A stretch of DNA of 64,000 nucleotides from Asterias amurensis. Lineage: Eukaryota; Echinodermata; Asteroidea; Forcipulatida; Asteriidae. The notes below the pieces were generated by a model. It searched no databases. It was given only the letters and a program-made list of their open reading frames with translations, and had not been told where the DNA came from. Positions 43,501 through 55,100 of the stretch are shown in pieces (the stretch's first letter is position 1; each line of letters begins with the position of its first letter). Where the stretch lies: the NCBI RefSeq assembly GCF_032118995.1, contig NC_092648.1, positions 22,720,450-22,784,449 on the forward strand, written 5' to 3'. The position numbers and the translations under genes are program-made.

Positions 43501-45888
43501 TGTATCTTGCATAAAATAACCTGGATGTACACACAGTCATTAGCACAGGTTTATTAATTTTGGTTTTTACCCATACACCGATGTGTGTTAGCACTGTATA
43601 CTCAGTACTTTCCCGAGTCCTGTGAAAAAATATCACAGGCATGTTACTCGTGTGGGATTCGAAACCCACGACCCTTGCAATTCTAGAGCAGTGTCTTACC
43701 AACTAGACTACCGAGGTTGCCCGGTAGCTAGAGGCAGTTCGTATCCTATGTTTTGGCAGCGGGTACCGCAATGATATAAGAGATGTTAAATTTGCATCGG
43801 GGATAGCACAGGTTTGTTATTTCATGTATTGGTTGATCCCACATGAACACTGTCTGTGATTACTTTGTCAGCTCTACCAATCCTGTATAATATCTTTAAA
43901 CACAAACTTCATTGTATTCTAACTCACCTGTAGTCAAAGTAATACGGTTTCAGTTGAGCCATATACCTCTCAAATGACTGGATGTCTCCTTTTAATACAC
44001 TCCATTGCACACCAATCTCTAGAATATCACCTGCCAAAAACCAAGACAAAATTAGTCTTAAGTAGAACCAGTTCAATTATGCATCTGGATTTCATGATCA
44101 GGTTGGCGAGGTGGTCTCTTTCCTTGCCATCCACCTATGGGACACTGGTTTGTAAACCCACTGTGTGGATTAGTTTGTCAGTCCCTAAATATACCTGGTC
44201 CTGTTTGCTTATAATTATCTGAGGTTTTCCTCCCTCATTTAAAACTGAAACATTCTTCTTCTTTTTCTCTAGGTTTAGTTTTTCCTGGCTAGTATAGACG
44301 ATGTGACCTATGTTTACATTCAAACCGCCCTCTGTTGAAAAAACACTGTATACCTCATGTTTCGCCGGGCAAAAAGACGTGTAGTCATGGTAAGATTGCA
44401 TACACTTTCTAGCTGTCTGCCAAAACACAAAGGTTTTGCCCGGCGGTATGCGCGCGAATCATGTTATGGTTCGTCGAGTGACGTCAGAGGTCACATCGTC
44501 TATAGTTTGTTGGTTTCACAACCAGAATGAAACAAAATGAAATTAACCAAAACAACCACTTTGTCATCTTGCAGCACATTACACTGTGTGATCTTGTTAT
44601 CTTTGCAGGCATTTCAATACCGCTTCATTAAACACAGTATAATTAAGTTGATTTCTGAATGGCAGTAGTTTTTACAGAGAACCTGTGCAATTACTTTATA
44701 AAATCATTTGCTGTGATGGCAACTTCTACATTCTTTTTTCCCTTAGAGTTCCAATTTTAACGTTTACTCTATACTTTGTTAAGCAAAATATTTACAAACC
44801 TTATTAGTATGTTTTACCATTATAATGGGAACTTGTTCAAATTTTGCTCACAATTCTTACACTTGTTGGTTTGGGGAAATTGTAATGTGGGGAGACTAGG
44901 GTCTGGAACTTGATCTTTGAGAGGGGAAGGCCAAATTGCAAAGGGCGCTTCCGATGTAAAGTCTGTGGGAAACTTCTGAAGGAAGGGGCACCAAGGCTAT
45001 TAGACCAGGGCAAGAGAAGCCATGGCCTCAAGCTTCTGGGTAATTCCAGGCCAGGAAACTCTACTCACGGGCAATGAGTAATTCTTGTTTGGATGGCTTG
45101 CTTCCAGCTATGGGTAGAAATGAAAGGTTCAACAAGGCAATCTGTGGAAGAAAGTTTCAGATAAAAAGACAAAAGGAATTGTAAATACAGGAAGAAATGT
45201 TTTTTTTTGTTTTTTTTCGTGTTTCTGTTTGTATTGAAACTATGCACTTCTACAGTAAAACTTCTAGTAAGTTAAAGTTTCAATATAAACCGAAACCAAC
45301 AACAAATATGTTAATATTCATAACATATTTGTTGTTGTTTTCATGAATACCATTACCATCAAGTATAGTAAAGACTTAATAAAGCTTACATTGATGGACA
45401 GTCATATGTAAAAACGAATATTTGATGCTTTGTTAATTTTTGAACTTGTTGAGAAAGTTTTAACAAAAGAAATATCTTATTTAAATATATTCAATTTTGA
45501 TTCATAATGCATGAAAAAGTGGTGGCAGGATACAGATAAAGCAATATCTTTTATGAAATTTTTCTGTTGACAGCTTTCGGCTTGCCAGTCAATCCGCGCA
45601 GAATGACAGTCAGTGTGCCCTTCTTATTTTGTACACATAAGTGTTGATAAATTTACCATGTGTTTCGCATAGGAAACAAATATGAATCAGCGATTTATTA
45701 ACTTCATTATTAAATTGATGCTACAGCAAAACTAACACAACAAACAACTTCAAATATAGCGTGTGTATACTTCATACCTTTAGCTGTCCAAGAATAGCGC
45801 CACATTTATCAAGACTTGGTGGTTTCTTGTTCCATTCCTTGTTTAGCTTTTGGTACATAGAAACTGCTTCTTTCATTGTCGTCGCCAT
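40591..45888 (-). CDS. PSMD8: 26S proteasome non-ATPase subunit RPN12
   Basis: Lid subunit of the 19S regulatory particle; a PCI-domain protein whose incorporation completes lid assembly. Seven exons on the minus strand: 45888-45778, 45141-45069, 44030-43928, 43362-43269, 42511-42413, 41515-41330, 40722-40591. They sum to 798 nt, 265 aa, with all phases joining. Recognisable blocks in order: [139 protein letters not shown] and a C-terminus [15 protein letters not shown], which matches the conserved end of RPN12. The start MATTMKEAV is chosen because it directly precedes the conserved MYQKL; the frame is open upstream to 45978 but has no recognisable similarity there. It is tail-to-tail with PSMC6 and head-to-head with NPHP1. 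Confidence 0.97.
41640..41930. repeat. tRNA-like SINE head and adjoining tail
   Basis: On the minus strand 41712-41645 reads like a tRNA (AGATCAGTTGGTAGAGCTCAG...GGTTCAAATCCTGCGCATG). The adjoining 41765-41930 is a tail type (TTACCCAGTCAGTTTCCCTTG, TGACTGGCATCCCAAAG) also seen near 61255 and 11480-11560. It has SINE character; a functional tRNA is unlikely because the 5' acceptor strand does not pair well. It lies in PSMD8 intron 5. Confidence 0.5.
41963..42350 (+). repeat. Family A MITE in PSMD8 intron 5
   Basis: The intact left end TTAAAGGCAGTGGACACTAT follows a TTAA. The right end is decayed (AGTAGTGTACAGTGTCAG). Confidence 0.85.
43558..43808 (-). repeat. tRNA-derived SINE (family S1), full-length
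   Basis: On the minus strand: a leader (CCGATGCAAATTTAACATCT), a tRNA-like head with TAGTCTAGTTGGTAAGACAC (A-box) and GGGTTTCGAATCCCAC (B-box). A body ending ACACATCGGTGTATGGGTAA follows. It lies in PSMD8 intron 3 and is nearly identical to 60478-60712. Confidence 0.8.
44100..44275 (+). repeat. S4-type SINE fragment
   Basis: It shares a GGTTTTCCTCCCTC end segment and nearby body with the complement of about 47040-47110. The tRNA-like head is unclear. Confidence 0.4.
44293..44504. repeat. TIR element with TA ends in PSMD8 intron 2
   Basis: A perfect 17-bp inverted repeat TATAGACGATGTGACCT (44293-44309; complement 44488-44504) encloses a 212-bp non-coding element with CpG-rich patches. The terminal TA on each side suggests a TA target site. 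Confidence 0.7.
45297..45337. repeat. Perfect AT-rich hairpin in PSMD8 intron 1
   Basis: 17-bp arms CAACAACAAATATGTTA and complement around a 7-base loop. Confidence 0.6.
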
Positions 45889-46115
45889 GTTGTTGCTTTG
45901 CAAATCGATGTCAAAAGAGGGCGCTGTTTGGCTCAACTTTTGTTTACTCGTACCTAACCTGCAGACGTTCCATTGCAATCACCGAAAACACTCCATGTAC
46001 ACACATTTTTAGCGGGTGAAATCAAACAGTTATTTCGCACTTCTACCTTTTCTTTGCAAGAAGATTGATATAGAATGATAACACTAGGATCAGTCAGACA
46101 AGGAGAATACTTATA
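45889..46115. promoter_or_regulatory. Bidirectional promoter region PSMD8 / NPHP1
   Basis: 227 bp separate the divergent start codons of PSMD8 (45888, minus) and NPHP1 (46116, plus). No TATA box is evident. An AGAGGGCGCTG motif lies at 45916-45926. A shared promoter is inferred from distance only. Confidence 0.6.
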
Positions 46116-49100
46116 ATGGCGTCCAAAGGGGGTCTACGGAGCTCGATCCGTGAGGGTGATGCTTTGAAGAAAGAGGTTCGAATGAAACTGATTGACAATG
46201 ACATGAATGATGATGATTGATTGATGCAAACAGTCAATGATGATAGTATCCAACTTGTTTTTGTTTTTCAGGATTAAAATTACGATATGAAATGTGTATA
46301 TTAAGGTTTCATAAAACAAAAAATGTCACCACAACAATGTAATTACTTATCTGCAAATAGGGCGAAATATATTTTCTTGTATAGGGCTTTTTTCTAAAAA
46401 AAAATAGTTCTAATTAATTTTGGTGGGTCGCTGGCTGCAAATATGAAAAGTGAAAAAGGTTACCAATTAATTAGAGGTCAGTTGCACCGGTGTCAGTTGC
46501 TAGGTCTACCTACTAAAATTGTTTTTGCAACTTTAAAGTAATTGGTGCACGAATGTGCTTTGCTTATTTCGAACTCTGCAACTAACCACGCACAGTCGCA
46601 CAGGATATATGGAAATATATATCGTACATTCACTTCTACGCTACACATTGACTCTGCTACTTCCATTACATTCAAATTCAGTACTTTTGGTTTTGCAGTA
46701 GGCCTAAGTTTTTTAGGCATATTTTTTAAGAATATGTATGGGCGTTGTATACTCCTAGAACTATGACTCTAAAAGGTTTGTTCTGCTATCTACAGCTGAA
46801 ATGTACAGAGGGGCAGTACAAGATTTGCAAACTTTGCCATAGCGTTCAGTAAAGCTAATAAAAATAATAATAATAATAATTTGGGGGGCTAATCATCCTT
46901 ACTCGCAGCTAAGAGCTGAATTGCGAAGGACGCGGCTACAACGTGTTCGAGAAGCAGGCATGCAAGGGCGCATTCAGCTGCCAGCCACATCGACCCATTA
47001 TGACCACGGAGCACAGCCAAGATCGAAAGTGTTTGATTTTTTCCTGAGGGAGGAAAACCGGATAGTCTGGAAAACCCTCGTGGCACAGCAGAGAACCAAC
47101 GCACAACTCATCTCACATATGGCCCTGACCGGGAATCGAACCGGGGTCACCTTGGTGAGAGGCGAGCGCTTTACGCACTTAAGCCAACCATGCCACCCAA
47201 GCTAATCAGGTGCTGGAGATATATTCATAGAAATATGAGCCGATAGTGGAACGAACCTCATAATGTAGTTCTAGGAGTACCAGAGATAAACCCACTTATC
47301 TGCTGAGAGAAAAAATGTGGACAGTATGCCATGAATGATATGACAAAACAAATTTGTGTAAATGAGTTATCTTGTTTTCTTTTACCAGGTGGATGCTTTT
47401 GGAGTGGAATGCCAGGGAGTTATTGAAGACATGGGATTAACTGACAGGAAACTTCGTTTGCAGAAATTACTACAAAGGTGATTTTTCTTAATCGATTGTT
47501 CACTTTCAAATTGCCAACAAGAGCAAGTTTCTTGGTGACCAAAATAGCTGAAACTGTATTGGATCAGGGATCAGAGCGTTAAAATCATTGTGATTTGATT
47601 GTGATTTTAGATTTTGATTTTAGATTTTGATGTTTATTGAGAAAAAAAATGACATTTGCAGCCAAAGGCTGAATTGCGGTAATATTACAAAGAGTTTAAA
47701 TTATAATATTCAGAAAACAACCTAATTACAACCAAATTAAAACCTAATTACTGATCACAACAACCAAAACCATTATTTATATCAAAAAAGAATTAAAAAG
47801 TGCAACAAATTATATATGATGGATCAGAATTATTTATTAAAAATCATCATTGCGTTTACAGGACACAAATTTGCAATATACTCATTTTAATTTAACCAAT
47901 TGTTTACTTGCTTGTTTTGTATACAGAAGCAAAGATTTAGTGAAGAAGGCTACCAAGGCAGAGCAGACAGTATCAAAACACACAAAGGTAGGCATCTTTG
48001 TTTGCTGTTATTACAAATATAACAATTATGTTGTTCCCTCCCTTTGGTAAATGCAGTGTAAGAAACTTTTTTACTGTGTTACTTATTTTTTTAATTAGTT
48101 CCAACCAGGTAAATTTCATGTGAGGCTTCCTAAAAAAAATTTGATAAATAAAGTGATAAAATGTTGATAAATAAAATATTTCAAATGCAACTGTAACTGC
48201 CATCATGTTACAAAATGGTAAAGTTTGGGGTTCAAATCCCACCAGAGTTGTTTTGTTTCCCCTACAGGACTCAACCAGCACTGAGTTTTGAAACCTTGTA
48301 CGACATGGGGAATGCACCCCTGCACAATTTTCATCGACCATTTCCACCATTTTGGGCGTCTTCTCCTTTGTGTCGATTTTTTTACTCCCAAAATAGCGGA
48401 TATGGTAGGCTTGTGTAAGTGCGGCATGAAATAGGTCAACAAAATCACTTTAAGTTGTCATGGGAAATAACCGTGGTGACCTGTGGTTTAACTGCAGAAC
48501 TTGCGATCACAATGTTGAGAGTTTGAATCCTACCAAGGTACTCGCTGATTTCATACTGACTAGAAAAAGTTATGTCGTCTAGTCACTGGATCACAATTTA
48601 TTGATTTGTTAAATTCATAATAATACAGGTTAAACCGATCTTTCTATGAGAGAGATTGGCTGGAGCCAGCTTGTTGTTTATATCCCCTATGGGAGTTTGC
48701 CCAGTTCCCTCAGCAGGGGCCGATTTCACAAAGAGCTATGATTGATCGTAACTGCAAATCAATCGTAGTTGCTAAGTAAAGTGTGATGTCACAATACAAA
48801 TTACTATGGCAATACTGACAATTTGTCTTAAGATGAATTTAATTACTTTGTGAAATCGAGCCCAGGAAGATCATGTAAACAAACTACAAACAATTCCAAA
48901 ATAACATTGTTCTCTATAATACCCGATGCTACTCTTAAATGATTAAGTCAATTAAAACATTTGTGATATTCTCTCTTTCTCAGGGCAAGGAACCAACTCC
49001 AATCAGTCGATTTGATGAAGTCAAAGCAGATGAGATTAAGAGACTTAAAACCTTAAAGGTATTTTGTGGGTTAGCTAGGGTTTCTCGTAGTATATGATAA

Positions 49101-52100
49101 CAAATCAACATTTTAAAATTAATGATACGATACTTTATTTTGTCAGAGGGTCAAGCTTCTGACCAAAGTATGGGCTTGTTAATTCTGATTGGACCAGGGA
49201 ACACCTTAAAAGATAATCAATTTAAGCCAAAAATTCCAATCCACAGCTCATGTAGTCCCAATTTAAATCGGCAGGAAAGCAGCCACAGACAGTACCCATG
49301 AAATGGTAAAACACTATTCTAGTGCCCCCCCCCCCCCAAAAAAAAAAAAAGTTTTGCATGATTTTGACACCATGGCCTAATTTTGTGGATTTGCTGAGGC
49401 AGAAATTGTTGCTCAACATTTTTCTGCTGTACAAATATGTTATCAGTCACCAGTGCTACGTGTGACATGTTTTTTGGGGGGCTAGTAACATTATTCTTGT
49501 AAGCATGATATTTGTTGTGCTTAGCTTAACTACTTTTTGTGCTTAAGCAGCTCTATGAAATTTTGCCTAACTCATATCCATCTGTATGTTACAACACACA
49601 CCTACCAAGATTCTTGTGTATGTGTGGTTGTTCCTTTTTCAACATGTATCAGTCGGAAGTATTTTGCTGAAATTCAACAAAAATTGAACAAAAGTGTTTT
49701 AATATTTTTGTTGTGGACAGAGTCGTCTTGAGAAACTACAAGAGAACCTCGTCCCAGATGAAGTAGAGGAAGAGTATTTCCGGTTAGTGGAATCAAATAA
49801 TTGTACTGTTCAAAAACAGGAATAAAGGAGAGCTTAAAGACACTGGACACTATTGGTAATTGTCAAAGACTAGTCTTCACAGTTGATGTATCTCAACATA
49901 TGCATAAAATAACAAACCTGTGAAAATTTGAGCTCAATCGGTCGTCAAAGTTGCGAGATAATATGAAAGAAAAAAACACCCTTGTCGCACGAAGTTGTGT
50001 GCTTTCAGATGCTTGATTTCGAGACCTCAAATTCTAGGTCTCGAAATCAAATTGGTGGAAAATTACTTCTTTCTTGAAAACTACATTACTTCAGAGGGAG
50101 CCGTTTCTCACAATGTTTTATACCATCAACCTCTCCCCATTACTCGTTTTCAAGAAAGGTTTTATGCTAATAATTGTTTTGAGTAATTACCAATAGTGTC
50201 CACTGCCTTTAAAGAAAATAGAGAAGACAGCGTAAACTGTTGCATTGTTTGAAGGGGCATGGTGTTTTGTACATACAGGGGAGGGCAAATGGCAGCTGTG
50301 GCGAAGCTGATGGTGTCATTTGCCCCCGAGGGTGTACAACACCCCAGAGCCTATCACAGTGCATGCAACAATTGTTTTGTTATACCTTGGTAATAGACTG
50401 AAGGCGATCAGTTGACACCGACATTAGGGCAACTGAGTCCATGGCCTTTGTGGCATCCATGTGATTTATTGCATGTTACTGTAGTTATTATTGGGTTCAA
50501 TGTCAAACCATCTTGTTTTCATTTTAGTTTCAAATCAAGGCAGCCAAACCCAAGGGATGAAAAAATAGAAGTCAGCAAAAGTGTCTTAAACCTGTGTAGA
50601 TTAAAAAAAAATCCAAAAAAATCACAGTAATGCTTGAGTTAAAGGTTATATGTTTTTAAAGCATAAATTCATAATGGGAAGACCTCTACACATGATAACT
50701 GCCAGTCGTTATATGCAGCATGTAAATGGACTTTAATTTTCCTAAATGATTGGCACGTTTACGACTTTTATAAACTGCATGTGTACAAACACTGAAGGAT
50801 ATTGAATTCATTCCATTTGTTATCATTGTTTTGTTTGACACTGCTTGAATTGTTTTATTCATATTAGAGAAAATAGAGTTAGCTGTTGCAAGCTGCTTAC
50901 CAACCAAAAGGACCTATAATATCAATCAAAAAAAGAGTTAATTGCCTGATGTTTCGACCCTAGCAGAGTTTTTCTCAGGGTCTTCGAGGAAAGACTCTGT
51001 CAGGTCATTAACTATTCGTTTTCATTCATATTAGCTGACATATTCTTGCCATTCATTGCTTGTGCCCATAATACTTAACCTCCCATCAGCCAAGCCACAG
51101 ATCAAAAAGCGCCATCCAAAAAAGTCAGTATTAAGCCTGGTGCTGACAGCACTTTGGGAGACGAAGAATCAGATGAAGAAGAACAAGAAGAAGATGAAGA
51201 TGAAGAAGAAGAGGAGGAGGAGGACGTGGAAGAGGAGAATGAGAAGTCCCCATCTCCCAAAGCAGAAAGCAAACTGAAACGTCTCAGCATCTTCCGCCGC
51301 TCATCCAAAAGCGCCAAGGACGCTGCTTCAAAACCCAAAGAGTCAGAGGACAGTGCCGCAGGAGAGACTAAGAAGGAGAAAAAGGACAGAGAAAAAAAGG
51401 AGAAGTTGCTTGAGAAGGAACGACGTGAGCAGGAGAAACGGGAAAAGCGGGAAAAGGATAAACAAATTAAGGAACAGAAGGAAAGGGAAAAGAGGGAGCA
51501 GAAGGAAAGCAAGAAGGGGAGTGGCAAAGGAAAAGCTGGGAAGGCTGAGGCTACTCTGGAAGAGATAAGCGAAAGATCCGAGGAAGAGGATGATGAGGAT
51601 GACGATGAGGAAATGGAAGACAGTGAAGATGACGAAGACGACGAAGACGATGTTCCAATAAAGTCTTCAAAGTCATCTGGGAGTCCAAAGGGTTTATTCG
51701 GAGGCAAACGTAAGGCCAGTGAATCGGAGGACACTGTGAAGTCGCCAAAGGAGAAGAAAGGAGGCAGTGGGTGGAAGCTCTTCCAGCGCAAGCCATCTGA
51801 CAGGTGAAGTTTCACTGGAAGTTTTGTGATGTGGTCTGGAGCATGTGGGCTTCCCTTCCCTTATTCCACCGGACTAATCCTACCGAATAATCTAACCCGT
51901 CATTTCCCTCCCACCAGAATACCCCTTTTCCCTGGCTAGCAATTGTTAGTGATTTAAGTGTGATTGTTGTTTTAATATCCTTTCTACATTAACCCCTGTA
52001 GAGTTGTCAAACCACCAGTTCTTCTCAGTTCTTCTCAGAACCACCACTACTACTTTGTATTTACTCAAAAGAGATTTTTTTCACATGGTGTCACCGCTAA

Positions 52101-55100
52101 CCTAACCTGGGTCCGATCTCACAAAGAGCTAAGATTGATCTTAACTGCAAATCAATCTTAACTGCTAAGCAACAAGTGATGTTACAGTACAAACCACTAT
52201 TGGTTATACTGACAGCTCATCCTCAGATTAATCTTAGTGCTTTGAGAAATCGACCCCTGATAACATTAATCCTCATGAATATTACTTGTTGCCTGGTTGA
52301 CTGGGCAGTCAAAATTGCAGAACAGACTGAACATTTTTAACGATGCAGGAACCACATAGTACGAATCAAGTAGGGCAACATTCAATTTTGTAAGATTTGT
52401 ATATACAAAGGGCACCTTTATTTTTGAGGTCTTTAAAGGCGGCCTCAGGTCGACCTACGATTTTTTTCGGGATCACGTCGTACAAGTTGAAATTGTTCTC
52501 TTCTTGCGACTGTTAATTTTTTCGAGCGGCGACTTTCAAATTGTCCTAAAATCATCGTAGTTACGCCCAGGTCATAAATAATCGCCGACTGAAAAGTTCC
52601 CGATGGTCAGGCTCAGTGTGATCCTGAAGAGTTAGTCGCTGGCTTTAGTGATATTATCTTGACTTTTACTGGAGAATTAGTCTTCACATGAACTTAATAA
52701 CGAGTTCATATTGCAACAAGTATTTTTTATAATATAAATTTGTATTTGGGATGAAGAACAGTATTGTAGCTAAGGCAATTTTAATGGTGGGCTCTAAATT
52801 CAATTTAGTCCACCAAAGGCAATCGGTTCAACAATATTATTCATATTTAGATATGGGGCCATCATTGCTGAAGTGCAATCTGGGGGAAATCTGTGCTTGG
52901 CCGCACAGTATATTTTGCTCAGAGTGCTGAATAAAAATTTGTTAGTTCTGGGCAGGTCCGCATGGCATCGCCCATTGTGGCTGCAACACTGATGAAGAAT
53001 ATATTTTGGTTTTTACAAATACACTGATGTGTGATAGTAGTACTGTGTAACAGTATTTTGCCAGTAATATTTTACAGTGCTCAAAAACATTGGTGTAAGG
53101 GGTAAAAACAAAACTCCAAACCGTTGTATATTTGGTATATTTTGTATTTTTTGGGGGGGAGTGATTACCAGTAATGTATTTATCTTCTAACCTTGATGTT
53201 AACTAAACCCTTACTTATACATGGCATTCTTCATCTGATGTTTTGTAATTCAGTATGGTGGTATTATTCTAATCGCTCTAATGCACAGTTTTTGGATGCT
53301 GCTTTGTAATAAACATTGTGCAATGCACTGTCCCATTCATCCCCTCCTCACTTCACATGTACCTATGTTTTTAGATGCACTCTCATCATACTAACATAAT
53401 GTGTGTGTTTTTTGATGTGGAACTGTGGAAATTTCATGTAACCCTTTTTAATGTATAAACTGCACAAATTAAGTCAAATTCACAATAGGAAGACGTAAAC
53501 TTGAGGCTCAGTTATAAGCCTCTGAGTTAAAACTTTGAGTATTTTCCAATACTGGTGGAGGGCAAAAACTGAAACTATTATAATTGGTTCAAATTAAAAA
53601 AAAATTCATGTGTGCAGTCAAGGCTATGTCCGCTCTGCTTGCGCGAATATTTTGCAAACGTTCCCGCTCAGTGCAATTGTGTGAGTGCAAAACTGAAACA
53701 ACTGCTTTTAATATTTCAGCCCACAGTCATGCCATTTATAACTTCCTATAAATTGTTAACACACAAAATGAAATTCACCCCTAATGACTGTATAATAATG
53801 ATACAGTTTTAGCATCTTTTGAACTTTCTGCCATGCCATCTGATGGGTGCAAACCCCTCAGAAATGTGTTCGTCCATTCGTCCTATGCTATAGTCGCCAA
53901 TGTTGGCAGTACATAGCGCGTTCCACCAGAAATTGTTTTCACACATTTGCAACATTCACGCAAGCAGAACAGGCCCAGTCACCCAAAAATAATTAGTTGA
54001 AGTTATAAGAGGCAACGTTAAGCAAATAGGGAAAATTGTTGTGGAATTTGTATTGCAGATCTTTAAAGTTTCAATATGTACTTAGGTTTATTTAGGGTAG
54101 AAAAAAACCAAATGTGTATGTTGCTGCTGAAGCAACTCATGTCTAAAACAGCTCTTGATTTTGGCTGGCAAAAACATACTGCAGCTTTAGTACATTGGTA
54201 TCACTCATCAAAAAATGCAAGATCACTTTAAGGGTCACGGATGTTAAAATCTTCTACAGTAATTTGTTTCAGTTATATTATCTATGTACCTTTTCTCAAG
54301 TCCTATAATTTCAAAATAATATTGAAACAATATTTTAGCTAAAAGATTTATTTTTGAATGTATAATTTGTCCATTTTTAGGAAGGCTACAACAGCTGGAG
54401 GAGAAGCTGACATCAAGGAGACAGGAACTCAAAAGAAAGGAGCGTCAAGCAAGAAAGAAGAACCAAAAGGAAAACAGGATTCCAAACAAGCTGCAGTAGA
54501 GTTGGAAGACGATGAAGATTCTTATGAAGACGAAGATGATGATGAGGATGAATACGAAGATGAGGAGGAGGATGGGGAGGAGGTGTCTGAGGAGGAGGAA
54601 GATGTGTCTGGAGAGGAGGAGGAATTGGAAGATGAAGAGGAGGAAGAGGAGTAAGATTTATTTCACAGTCTGGCCCCAATTTCATAGGGTTTCTTAAGAA
54701 GAGAAAATTAGCTTAAAACTTTTCTGCTGAGCAAAAATTAGCAGGATACTAGTTGCAAATTGTACTTGTGACATAGCAGTTAGGCCGGTACTTATTCTGG
54801 TCAGCAGAGTTTTGTTGTGCTTAGCTGTTTTTTGTAATTCAGCGGCTCTATGAAATTGGGTCAAGGGTGGCTGAGTCCCATTAGCCAGTTGGCTCTGTGA
54901 CTGTTGGCTCTGTAGTCCAGCGTTCTATCATTTAAGAAGTTTTTAAAAATAGGGGGGACTACGCCCTTCATCAACTCCTGAGATGGCCTTGAACTAACTG
55001 AATTTTCTTATCTATTTTTGTATTATCTAATTCTACTCCCTTGTTTTGTTTTTAAACCTGACATTGTGGTAGTGTCCCATGAGTCGAGTCCATGTATGGC

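Noticed and set aside
45889..45978. A longer PSMD8 N-terminus starting at 45978
   Set aside because: The upstream residues (MQWNVCRLGTSK...) resemble nothing known in RPN12. They would leave only 137 bp for the promoter and 5' UTRs before NPHP1. The ATG at 45888 abuts the conserved region.
47112..47205. A near-consensus tRNA-like sequence with GGTTCGATTCCCGGTC
   Set aside because: It is embedded in a longer repeat ending in an AT-rich tail and has a diverged relative at 32818, so it is better explained as a SINE head than as a tRNA gene.
51102..51815. A 237-codon open frame on the minus strand, Ser/Phe/Leu-rich
   Set aside because: It is the antisense shadow of the acidic/lysine-rich NPHP1 exon 6. 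Runs of GAG/GAA/AAG on the plus strand read as Ser/Leu/Phe codons on the other strand. It has no recognisable domain.
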